From contig JBBRMY010000092.1 of the NCBI GenBank assembly GCA_038230595.1, forward strand, positions 1 to 10,600: DNA of 10,600 bases, in the 5' to 3' direction. Source of the stretch: JBBRMY01 sp038230595. Its GTDB lineage: Bacteria; Bacteroidota; Ignavibacteria; Tepidaquicellales; Tepidaquicellaceae. Below are positions 1 through 5,947 of the stretch, one piece after another. Position numbers and translations under genes: made by a program. The first letter of the stretch is position 1, and each line of letters opens with the position of its first letter. A model generated the notes under the pieces. The model did not search any database. It had not been told where the DNA came from and was given only the letters and a program-made list of their open reading frames with translations.

Positions 1-31
1 ATCTGTAGATTAAACATTTGAATGAGAATGT

Positions 32-1306
32 CTAAATATTATTAAATTTAACTTTCTCCTTTTTGTATATTTCAATTTCCTTAACTATTTCATCAATAAC
101 CTTTTCATTAACCCATCCATAAGATGGATGACCTGTAACCCATATTTTCCTACATTCAGAGCTTCTCCAATATAAATATCCGTTGCCTCTTTTAATTATA
201 TTATTATTCACTAATTCTTTTGGGAAATTATATCCTAATTCTTCAAACATTGATATTAAATCATCTTCATTATATGTGCCAAGAATAAAAAAATAAAATT
301 CTTCAGAAATTTTCTTAATTTCATTTATCATATTTAAAAACACATTAATTCTATGACTTCTGAAATTTATTCCATATTCTTCCTTGCTATCTATTCCAAA
401 TAACTGTCGATATGTTGGGGGATATTCTGTATTAATATTTGTTGAAGGGAAAGGATATAAATTCGAATAAAAACCTATATCTTTTGGATTTTGGATTGGA
501 ATTAAATTCTTTGAAAATACTCTGCAAATATGATTTTGCATTCTCTCAGTTGGACCTTTACTTGTAAAATTTCCATCTAATTTTTTATAATATAAACCAT
601 TTAATAAATTTGTTGGCTCAGTTACTTTATTTTTCCAATTATAAAAGTCATTTTCATTCATAAATCCAGATCCGCCTTCTTCAATTCCTATAAAAAAAAT
701 CTTAGCTTTTTCAATATTACCATATCCAATAAAATTATTCATAAAATCTAATCTTTCAATTGAGGTTTCTTTTATTTTATTAGTAATATTATTGTCTTCA
801 ATTATTCTCCACCCCGCCTTCCTAATCAACAAAAACATCTGTCCTCTTGTATGGGCTTCATGATCTATATGATGATTGATTATATACAGTTTTGATTTGT
901 GATTTATGCTTGAACCGTGTTTTGTTTCAACTATTGTGTCAAGATCTTCATCATTTAATGATGCCACTTCGTCTGTGAACATTTTTCTTGTCAACGCAAT
1001 CGTTTCAAAATATTCTTTTGGTTCCAAAGTTTCCTTTGGTGCCTCCCTGAATTCTTCCGGACAATCATACCACACTGCATAGTAACTTCTTTTCTTTATC
1101 TCTTCCGGTACTTCCTTTCCGGACAATGTATGGAGCCAACCAAGATCGCACTCAGCAAGGTGCATCAAATATGATCCTATACACCATTCTCCTTCGATAG
1201 GCGGCATAAAAAGCTGCTCTTTGCTCAGATGTTCAACTCCTGCAAGCGTCAGCTTTCTTGCCTCTTCAAACTGCCAAAGGAGAAGATTAATTTTTGATTT
1301 TGACAT
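32..1306 (-). CDS. DinB-like four-helix protein fused to an AT-rich domain with faint uracil-DNA-glycosylase-like motifs
   Basis: The 424-residue protein has two parts. Residues 1-165 look like a DinB/YfiT-type metal-binding helical bundle: His49 lies in the second helix (LMHLAECD) and a late helix carries HHIDHEAHTRGQ (145-156), like the family's HxxxH...RGQ signature. By alignment on RGQ, Thr153 sits where the last His ligand is usual, although H145/H149 also form an HxxxH pair. DinB proteins normally end soon after the 'LLRxxG' segment (here to about 166). This one continues with about 235 residues beginning IGYGNIEKAKIFFIGIEEGG. That part contains NLYPFP (282-287) and GHPSYGW (392-398), which recall the first motif, Asn and HPS motifs of the uracil-DNA glycosylase superfamily; this is a resemblance only. 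Sampled lines are about 43% GC in the DinB part and 20-23% in the C-terminal part. Met189 (codon 740-742) could be the original start of the second domain. No Shine-Dalgarno precedes the ATG. Function is unknown. Confidence 0.75.
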   Translation of the reverse strand: MSKSKINLLLWQFEEARKLTLAGVEHLSKEQLFMPPIEGEWCIGSYLMHLAECDLGWLHTLSGKEVPEEIKKRSYYAVWYDCPEEFREAPKETLEPKEYFETIALTRKMFTDEVASLNDEDLDTIVETKHGSSINHKSKLYIINHHIDHEAHTRGQMFLLIRKAGWRIIEDNNITNKIKETSIERLDFMNNFIGYGNIEKAKIFFIGIEEGGSGFMNENDFYNWKNKVTEPTNLLNGLYYKKLDGNFTSKGPTERMQNHICRVFSKNLIPIQNPKDIGFYSNLYPFPSTNINTEYPPTYRQLFGIDSKEEYGINFRSHRINVFLNMINEIKKISEEFYFFILGTYNEDDLISMFEELGYNFPKELVNNNIIKRGNGYLYWRSSECRKIWVTGHPSYGWVNEKVIDEIVKEIEIYKKEKVKFNNI

Positions 1307-1363
1307 GTATAATTATTAAAAATTTACTTCATGCAACTCTCACAAAGCTCGAAATGATGTAAT

Positions 1364-1879
1364 TTAATGTACCTGAATTCCAAAGTTCAAAAAAAGATAT
1401 TGCCCAAAAGGAGAATACTTAAGCGCAGCAGTTGCAGCAATAAGATTATGAAATCTATGCAAGTATTTTAAGGAAGGAATAAAAGCTATAGCAACACCAC
1501 CATGTCCATTTTTTGTTCCAATAAATCCTACACTGCCTTCAGGTGAAATAATATTATTATTATTAAATTTTAAAACAGCAAGAGATAAACCAACTGTAAG
1601 GTAAGTAGTGGTTCGTTCATAATTTCCGATCTCAAAGAAAATGGATGACCTTTCTATCTGTCCAAGATAAATTCCTGCAGATACAGAACCAAAGTTACCT
1701 TCAATGTTCTTATAATTTATTATTGCCCCATAAGAACCTGCTGCATAAATTGGAATCCATGGATTTTCAAGGACTGGTTTATCTTTTTTTTGTAATGAAT
1801 CTGTCTGGGAAAACGAGAAAGATGCGGATGTTTGAAATATTATTAAAATAAAAATAAAAATGCGAAATGGTTTTTGCAT
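1364..1879 (-). CDS. Small exported beta-strand-rich protein (possible outer-membrane barrel)
   Basis: This 171-residue protein is not a family I recognise. Residues 1-25 form a signal peptide: KPFR, a long hydrophobic stretch (IFIFILIIF), then a likely cleavage site near FSFSQ. The rest alternates short hydrophobic and polar residues with Gly and aromatics (YAAGSYGAIINY, GSVSAGIYLGQI, YLTVGLSLAVLKF, YLFLNFGIQV), as in a small porin-like or OmpA-like barrel. The last residue is His rather than the Phe common at barrel ends. A short AAT-type microsatellite encodes Asn106-109. The ATG lies seven bases after the pntB stop, so the gene is probably co-transcribed with pnt. A weak GAAAG precedes the start inside the pntB tail. 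Export is fairly safe; outer-membrane location is inference, and no link to transhydrogenase is known to me. Confidence 0.7.
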   Translation of the reverse strand: MQKPFRIFIFILIIFQTSASFSFSQTDSLQKKDKPVLENPWIPIYAAGSYGAIINYKNIEGNFGSVSAGIYLGQIERSSIFFEIGNYERTTTYLTVGLSLAVLKFNNNNIISPEGSVGFIGTKNGHGGVAIAFIPSLKYLHRFHNLIAATAALKYSPFGQYLFLNFGIQVH

Positions 1880-1886
1880 ATTACTT

Positions 1887-3320
1887 TCAATTTGCTTTCA
1901 CTTCTGCTATTAATTTTTGAAGTACTGCTTTCGCATCGCCGAAAAGCATCTTGGTTTTGTCGTTGTAGAATAGTTCATTATCAATTCCGGCATAACCTGC
2001 TGCCATGCCTCGTTTATTTATGATTATATTCTTTGCATTTTCAACTTCGAGGATAGGCATTCCATAGATTGGTGAGGAAGGATCATTATGAGCAGCGGGA
2101 TTTATTACATCATTTGCACCGAGTACCAAGACAACATCTGTTGATGCAAACTCAGGATTCACTTCTTCCATCTCTAAAAGTTTCGGATAGGGAACATCAG
2201 CTTCTGCAAGAAGCACGTTCATATGCCCCGGCATTCTTCCTGCAACCGGATGAATTGCATAAGTAACTTCAACTCCTTTTTCTTCAAGAAGCTTATCAAG
2301 TTCATAGCATGTATGCTGTGCCTGCGCAACTGCAAGTCCGTAACCCGGCACAATAATAACTTTTTTTGAATAACTCATTAAGATAGCTGCATCCTGAATT
2401 GAAATTTCTTTAACACTTCTTTGCTCTCCGCCTTCAGCGGATTTTTTTGCAGCAGGGCTTGACCATGAGCCGATAATAACGTTCGTCAAAGATCGGTTCA
2501 TTGCCTTGCACATCAGGATAGTAAGTATTGTTCCTGAAGAACCGACAAGTATACCTCCTGTAAGCATTACACTATTATTATACAAGAACCCTCCGCATGC
2601 TGCTGCAACACCAGTGAAGGAATTCAAAAGGGAAATAACAACGGGCATATCTGCACCGCCGATAGGGAATACAAATAATACTCCGTAAAGTAATGCAAGT
2701 CCGGCAAGTATAAGCATGAGCTTAACACTTGCAGTGTCGGACGACATTATAAGCACTGCAGTAATAACTATTGCAATAAGAATAATAATATTCAAAAGCT
2801 GATGCATTGGAAATTGAAGGTCTTTTATTTTTCCTTCAAGCTTTCCCCAGGCAATTACACTACCGGAAAAAGATATTGACCCGATTATAGCTCCGAGAAG
2901 AATTGTTATTACAGTTCCATTAAAAAGATTTGAATGATTTCCTGCAGTTTGTGTAAGACTTGAAAAATGCTCAGAGTAATGAGAAAATTCGACATAAGAA
3001 ATTATTGCAACGCAAAGCGCACCAACTCCATTGAAAAGCGAAACCATCTGCGGCATAGCAGTGATCTTTACTTTTTTTGCCATCAGAGTTCCGATAACAG
3101 CACCAAGAATTATTCCTGAAATTATCCACGTATAATTCCCAATATGCTTTCCTTCAGAATTCGAATACAAAAAAATAGTGTTCAGAACAGCAAGTGTCAT
3201 ACCCGCTGCTGAAACAAGATTTCCTTTCCTCGCAGAATCAGGATTATTCAGCATCTTGATCCCTACTATGAAAGTAACAGAAGCGATCAGATAAAATATT
3301 TCAAGAATATAAGCCTGCAT
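1887..3320 (-). CDS. pntB: NAD(P) transhydrogenase subunit beta
   Basis: Beta subunit of the proton-translocating NAD(P)+ transhydrogenase, an inner-membrane enzyme that uses the proton gradient to drive hydride transfer from NADH to NADP+. The 477 residues are close to the E. coli length (about 460). Residues 1-285 are a string of membrane helices (domain II), including the family block GGADMPVVISLLNSFTGVAA (221-240). Residues 315-477 are the NADP(H)-binding domain III: VPGYGLAVAQAQH (324-336), HPVAGRMPGHMNVLLAEAD (357-375), GANDVINPAA (401-410) and the C-terminal KRGMAAGYAGIDNELFY (436-452). LFNGVG at 95-100 seems to place Asn where E. coli PntB has the helix His (His91, from memory), as in three-subunit enzymes. 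The ATG directly abuts the pntAB stop codon, indicating translational coupling. Confidence 0.97.
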   Translation of the reverse strand: MQAYILEIFYLIASVTFIVGIKMLNNPDSARKGNLVSAAGMTLAVLNTIFLYSNSEGKHIGNYTWIISGIILGAVIGTLMAKKVKITAMPQMVSLFNGVGALCVAIISYVEFSHYSEHFSSLTQTAGNHSNLFNGTVITILLGAIIGSISFSGSVIAWGKLEGKIKDLQFPMHQLLNIIILIAIVITAVLIMSSDTASVKLMLILAGLALLYGVLFVFPIGGADMPVVISLLNSFTGVAAACGGFLYNNSVMLTGGILVGSSGTILTILMCKAMNRSLTNVIIGSWSSPAAKKSAEGGEQRSVKEISIQDAAILMSYSKKVIIVPGYGLAVAQAQHTCYELDKLLEEKGVEVTYAIHPVAGRMPGHMNVLLAEADVPYPKLLEMEEVNPEFASTDVVLVLGANDVINPAAHNDPSSPIYGMPILEVENAKNIIINKRGMAAGYAGIDNELFYNDKTKMLFGDAKAVLQKLIAEVKAN

Positions 3321-3632
3321 TTATTTAGTTTTTTTTCTGAACATTCCCAGCATCCTGTCAGTAACAACAAAACCACCTACAACATTAAGCGTACCCATTA
3401 ATACTGCTAAAAATCCAAGAACAAGAGCAAGATAATCATCACTTCTCGCCATTCCCGTAACAATAATAGCACCGATGATCACAACTCCATGGATTGCATT
3501 TGTACCTGACATCAAAGGAGTATGAAGTATCGAAGGTACTTTTGAGATCAGTTCTATTCCCAGAAAAATTGAAAGAATGATCACATAAAATAACTCAATG
3601 TGTGTTCCGATAAATGATGTTAATGTCTCCAT
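3321..3632 (-). CDS. pntAB: NAD(P) transhydrogenase subunit alpha part 2 (membrane segment)
   Basis: This 103-residue membrane protein matches the C-terminal membrane part of PntA, encoded separately as in Rhodospirillum-type three-subunit transhydrogenases. It holds three or four hydrophobic helices: about 11-27 (LFYVIILSIFLGIELIS), 47-61 (IHGVVIIGAIIVTG) and 67-90 (YLALVLGFLAVLMGTLNVVGG). The stretch SKVPSILHTPLMSGTNAIHG (30-49) is the hallmark conserved sequence of this subunit. It ends VTDRMLGMFRKKTK, as usual for the family. It lies between pntAA (49 bases upstream, with a palindrome in the gap) and pntB (no gap). The start is AT-rich with no Shine-Dalgarno. Confidence 0.96.
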   Translation of the reverse strand: METLTSFIGTHIELFYVIILSIFLGIELISKVPSILHTPLMSGTNAIHGVVIIGAIIVTGMARSDDYLALVLGFLAVLMGTLNVVGGFVVTDRMLGMFRKKTK

Positions 3633-3652
3633 AAAATAAAATTAAATCTGTA

Positions 3653-3676
3653 GGGGCAGACCTATGTGTCTGCCCG
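3653..3676. repeat. Palindromic element between pntAA and pntAB
   Basis: A perfect 8-bp inverted repeat (GGGCAGAC at 3654-3661, GTCTGCCC at 3668-3675) with a six-base loop lies in the 49-base pntAA-pntAB gap. The local sequence is far more GC-rich than its surroundings and has the 'TAGGGGCAG...CTGCCCG' form of dispersed intergenic palindromes seen in many environmental bacterial genomes (from memory). There is no U-run on either side, so it is not a classical terminator. It could protect mRNA ends or tune the subunit ratio; that is inference. Confidence 0.8.
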
Positions 3677-3681
3677 CAAAA

Positions 3682-4770
3682 CTATTCACCACCATGCGTC
3701 ACTACTGACGCCTTTATAATATCATCATCAAAATTTAAAACTATCTTTCCGTCTTTCACTAGTAATTTTATCAGCGATAATAAATTCTTCCCGAACATCT
3801 TGCTTGCATCATAAGGGATCGTAGAAGGCAGATTCGAATTTCCGATTATCTTTACTCCGTTCTGTACAACTGTTTCATTATCTTTTGTGAATTCTGTATT
3901 TCCTCCGGTCGATGCGGCAAGATCAATTATAACCGAGCCCGGCTTCATTTTGCTTATAGTATCATTTGTAATTAATATCGGAGCTTTCTTTCCCGGTATC
4001 TGCGCAGTAGTAATTATTACATCTGCACTAACTGAATGCTCTGCTATCATTGCAGATTGCTTTGCTTTATATTCTTCCGATTGCTCAACAGCATATCCGC
4101 CTGCGCCTGAAGCATCGGCAGCTCCTGCAACTTCAATAAACTTTGCGCCAAGGCTTTGAACTTCTTCTTTCACTGCAGGACGAGTATCAAAAACTTCTAC
4201 AATTGCTCCAAGTCTTTTTGCAGTAGCAATTGCCTGCAGACCTGCAACACCTGCTCCGAGTATTAAAACTTTTGCAGGCTTAATGCTTCCTGCAGCAGTT
4301 GTGAACATCGGGAAAAACTTTGTAAGATTTGTTGCAGCGGTCAGTACTGCTTTATAACCGGCAGCGCTTGCCTGAGATGAAAGTACATCCATCATTTGAG
4401 CGCGCGAAGTTCTTGGAATTTTCTCAAGACTTATTGCAGTTACTTTTTGTTCTTTAAGCTTATTTATTTGTTCAGGATTGCTGTATGGCTGAAGAAGTGA
4501 AATGAAAACTTTCCCTTCAGTTAGAAATGCAGTTTCATCGTCAGTCGGAGGATTGATCTTTACTATTATATCGGATTCCTTTACCAGCTTTACTTTAGTT
4601 CTGATCTCAGCACCGGCTTTTGTATAGGCATCATCTGGTGAAAGGGAGTTATCGCCCGCACCGGATTCAACCAATACTGTAAAGCCTAATTTGATAAACT
4701 GATCGATTAACTCAGGAAGGATAGCAACTCTGTTTTCAGGATCGCCTTCTTTTAGAAGACCTAAGATCAT
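3682..4770 (-). CDS. pntAA: NAD(P) transhydrogenase subunit alpha part 1 (NAD(H)-binding)
   Basis: Soluble NAD(H)-binding domain I of the proton-translocating transhydrogenase, 362 residues and near the usual 370-380 for the split subunit. It belongs to the alanine dehydrogenase/PntA superfamily. Visible features: N-terminal GLLKEGDPENRVAILPE (4-20) with the conserved RVA-P; RTSRAQMMDVLSSQASAAGY (120-139); the Rossmann dinucleotide loop KVLILGAGVAGLQAIATAKR (167-186) followed by the acidic beta-strand end VFDTRP (193-198); the mobile-loop region GGYAVEQSEEY (224-234); and DLAASTGGN (283-291). It lacks the C-terminal membrane helices, which pntAB supplies. It is first in the operon pntAA-pntAB-pntB. 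No Shine-Dalgarno precedes the start, and I could not identify a convincing promoter in the AT-rich 65 bases upstream. Confidence 0.97.
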   Translation of the reverse strand: MILGLLKEGDPENRVAILPELIDQFIKLGFTVLVESGAGDNSLSPDDAYTKAGAEIRTKVKLVKESDIIVKINPPTDDETAFLTEGKVFISLLQPYSNPEQINKLKEQKVTAISLEKIPRTSRAQMMDVLSSQASAAGYKAVLTAATNLTKFFPMFTTAAGSIKPAKVLILGAGVAGLQAIATAKRLGAIVEVFDTRPAVKEEVQSLGAKFIEVAGAADASGAGGYAVEQSEEYKAKQSAMIAEHSVSADVIITTAQIPGKKAPILITNDTISKMKPGSVIIDLAASTGGNTEFTKDNETVVQNGVKIIGNSNLPSTIPYDASKMFGKNLLSLIKLLVKDGKIVLNFDDDIIKASVVTHGGE

Positions 4771-4836
4771 AAATAAATGAGATTAAGTCATAATAATAAC
4801 CAAATTTTGAAAACTATAAAGTGCAGAAAAAAACAG

Positions 4837-4868
4837 TTCCCCCTCCTTAAATAATATTCCCCCTCCTT
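4837..4868. repeat. 12-base direct repeat TTCCCCCTCCTT
   Basis: TTCCCCCTCCTT occurs exactly at 4837-4848 and again at 4857-4868. The second copy is the left arm of the hairpin that starts composite repeat copy 1. The first copy looks like an orphan left arm, a remnant of another insertion or a slippage or deletion product. Confidence 0.75.
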
Positions 4869-4951
4869 TGAGAGGAGGGGGTTAGGGGGAGGTTGATACG
4901 AAACCAAGGGCTATTTAGTCCGCGCCGCTGTTGGTGTTTTAACCAACAGCC
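4859..4951. repeat. Composite palindromic repeat, copy 1
   Basis: Three modules in order. (1) A perfect 9-bp hairpin, CCCCCTCCT (4859-4867) with AGGAGGGGG (4873-4881). (2) A 31-base segment at 4879-4909 (GGGTTAGG...AACCAAGG) that matches 5649-5679 at 28 of 31 positions. (3) A palindrome at 4925-4951 whose arms GCTGTTGGT (4927-4935) and ACCAACAGC (4942-4950) pair perfectly. The same module order recurs at 5593-5737. The unit lies just downstream of the GNAT gene on the minus strand and upstream of pntAA. The hairpins have no U-tract on the minus strand, so a terminator role is not supported. Confidence 0.85.
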
Positions 4952-4962
4952 ATATTACCTCG

Positions 4963-4984
4963 TTACGACGTTCCCACGTCGTAA
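4963..4984. repeat. Isolated 9-bp palindrome next to the GNAT stop codon
   Basis: TTACGACGT (4963-4971) and ACGTCGTAA (4976-4984) form a perfect 9-bp stem around a four-base loop, TCCC. It lies 10 bases past the GNAT stop codon on the minus strand. No U-run follows, so it is not a standard intrinsic terminator. It resembles the 'CTCGTT...AACG' class of dispersed intergenic palindromes found in many bacteria (from memory). No second copy is in this window. Confidence 0.75.
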
Positions 4985-4994
4985 TGTTCCTCTA

Positions 4995-5540
4995 CTACCC
5001 CTTCCTCTTTACAAACTCATAAACCATCTCATGCAGCTGTTCCTCAACCACCATGAACTTCACTTTATTATTAATATATTCAGGATATGACATTAAAACA
5101 TATTCCACAGGATTTTTATGCTTTTCATATGCCGGCTGAATATATTTATAAATATTCATTTTGAATCCAAGCTTTTCATAGAATGCAATTTTCTTTTGAG
5201 CAGTTTCTCCGTTTGCTGAGGGTTCGGTTTCAAGAATTACTTTTTTATTCTCTATGAAAAATTTTATAATTTCTGAACCGTAACCTTTTCCTCTAAGATC
5301 TTCTCTGACAGCAAAGTGCTCTATGAAATAAAACTCCGGAAGCTTCCATTCTATCAGAAAGCCGATAAACTTTTTTTTCTCAGTTATATAAAATAAGCCG
5401 TAATTCTCTTTTGATAGCAGCTTTTTCTTATTTACAATTTCACGCCGTGAATCAGAAGAGAATGATGCTTCATAAAGCTCAACTATGTTTTTGAATTCTT
5501 TTGATTCACCATCATATATCTGCTTAAATGTAAGGTCCAT
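4995..5540 (-). CDS. GNAT-family N-acetyltransferase
   Basis: A 181-residue single-domain acetyltransferase of the GCN5-related fold, which transfers acetyl from acetyl-CoA to an amine. Motif A is clear: the strand FYFIEHFAVRED (70-81) followed by the pyrophosphate-binding loop LRGKGYG (82-88), then a helix. Motif B follows as KKIAFYEKLGFKMN (116-129), with the Tyr often used as general acid (Tyr121). The tail (130-181) is longer and ends in a charged helix. The substrate cannot be told from sequence. The gene stands alone between two repeat-filled gaps: composite repeats lie on both sides, copy 1 past its 3' end and copy 2 upstream of its start, in the same orientation. No Shine-Dalgarno precedes the ATG. 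Confidence 0.88.
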   Translation of the reverse strand: MDLTFKQIYDGESKEFKNIVELYEASFSSDSRREIVNKKKLLSKENYGLFYITEKKKFIGFLIEWKLPEFYFIEHFAVREDLRGKGYGSEIIKFFIENKKVILETEPSANGETAQKKIAFYEKLGFKMNIYKYIQPAYEKHKNPVEYVLMSYPEYINNKVKFMVVEEQLHEMVYEFVKRKG

Positions 5541-5592
5541 AAAGTCTTTAGGATATAAATATCTAATCCGTAAAATTGGTTCCTTACATTTT

Positions 5593-5737
5593 CCCCCTAC
5601 TTAGAGAGGTTCGTTGCGAATGCAACGGATAGCTTTTGCATTTTAATTGGGTTAGTGGGAGGTTGATTCGCAACCAAGGTTCTCACCCCTCCGTTGTTGG
5701 TGTTTATTTCCGATTCATCGGAACGTCACCAACAGCC
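5593..5737. repeat. Composite palindromic repeat, copy 2, with two internal hairpin insertions
   Basis: Same module order as 4859-4951, but enlarged. The opening hairpin starts CCCCCTACTTAGAGAGG (5593-5609) and is then interrupted by 39 bases (5610-5648), which contain their own hairpin CGTTGC (5612-5617) with GCAACG (5622-5627). The shared 31-base segment follows (5649-5679). The last palindrome begins CCGTTGTTGGTG (5691-5702) and closes with CACCAACAGCC (5727-5737), but its loop holds an extra 21 bases (5706-5726) containing the near-perfect palindrome TTCCGAT/ATCGGAA (5708-5714, 5717-5723). Both extra segments are absent from copy 1, so they look like hairpins inserted in hairpins. Confidence 0.82.
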
Positions 5738-5767
5738 ACGTAAATGTTTTACTCCTACAAAGTATTT

Positions 5768-5788
5768 CCCCGAATGCTTTTATCGGGG
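5768..5788. repeat. 6-bp hairpin CCCCGA/TCGGGG
   Basis: CCCCGA (5768-5773) pairs with TCGGGG (5783-5788) around the nine-base loop ATGCTTTTA. The CGAATGC at 5771-5777 also occurs at 5617-5623 in the insert of copy 2, so the two may be related small elements. Confidence 0.6.
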
Positions 5789-5812
5789 ATCCAGCGCCTT
5801 TACGCCTCTAAT

Positions 5813-5839
5813 CCGCTGTTGGTGTTTTCACCAACAGCC
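5813..5839. repeat. Solitary copy of the 27-base palindrome
   Basis: The arms GCTGTTGGTG (5815-5824) and CACCAACAGC (5829-5838) make a perfect 10-bp stem with a TTTT loop. The 27 bases match 4925-4951 at 26 of 27 positions; the only difference is at 5829 versus 4941. It occurs here without the CCCCCT hairpin and the 31-base module, which suggests it can spread as an independent unit. Confidence 0.85.
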
Positions 5840-5906
5840 CACTAAACCCCCTTCCACCCCACGTAAAAGTAGTGTTTTTTAATTTAATTATTCCCATTTT
5901 CCTTAG

Positions 5907-5912
5907 TATAAT
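5907..5912 (+). promoter_or_regulatory. Possible -10 box for the T9SS cargo gene
   Basis: A TATAAT hexamer lies 35 bases before the ATG at 5948 in AT-rich DNA. No good -35 hexamer sits at the expected spacing, and the Bacteroidota-type TAnnTTTG pattern is not matched. This is a weak call. Confidence 0.25.
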
Positions 5913-5947
5913 CCTTTTTAAACTTTTCCACTTAACCTTATCATCAT

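Larger units (their letters stand above)
5541..5947. other. 407-base intergenic region packed with palindromic repeats
   Basis: This gap between the divergent GNAT gene (minus) and the T9SS cargo gene (plus) holds no credible gene. It contains composite repeat copy 2 (5593-5737), a 6-bp hairpin (5768-5788), a solitary 27-base palindrome (5813-5839) and a pyrimidine-rich stretch (about 5840-5862). AT-rich DNA from about 5875 to 5947 should hold the promoter of the downstream gene. The first 50 bases or so should hold the GNAT promoter, but I could not pick it out. Confidence 0.8.

Noticed and set aside
3887..4159. Plus-strand open frame of 90 codons
   Set aside because: It is antisense to pntAA, a well-conserved gene, and has no recognisable protein features.
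4859..4984. Intrinsic terminator for the GNAT gene
   Set aside because: The hairpins are strong but none is followed by a U-run on the minus strand; their recurrence elsewhere marks them as dispersed repeats.
4893..5090. Plus-strand open frame of 65 codons
   Set aside because: It starts in composite repeat copy 1 and runs into the GNAT gene on the opposite strand. Its peptide RCWCFNQQP is just the translated 27-base palindrome.
4837..5839. CRISPR array
   Set aside because: The repeats are palindromic, irregularly spaced by up to hundreds of bases, interrupted by a gene, and no cas gene is present.
5694..5882. Plus-strand open frame of 62 codons
   Set aside because: It lies wholly in intergenic repeats. 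Its RCWCFHQQP matches the frame at 4893-5090 only because both read through the same palindrome; no start context or domain.
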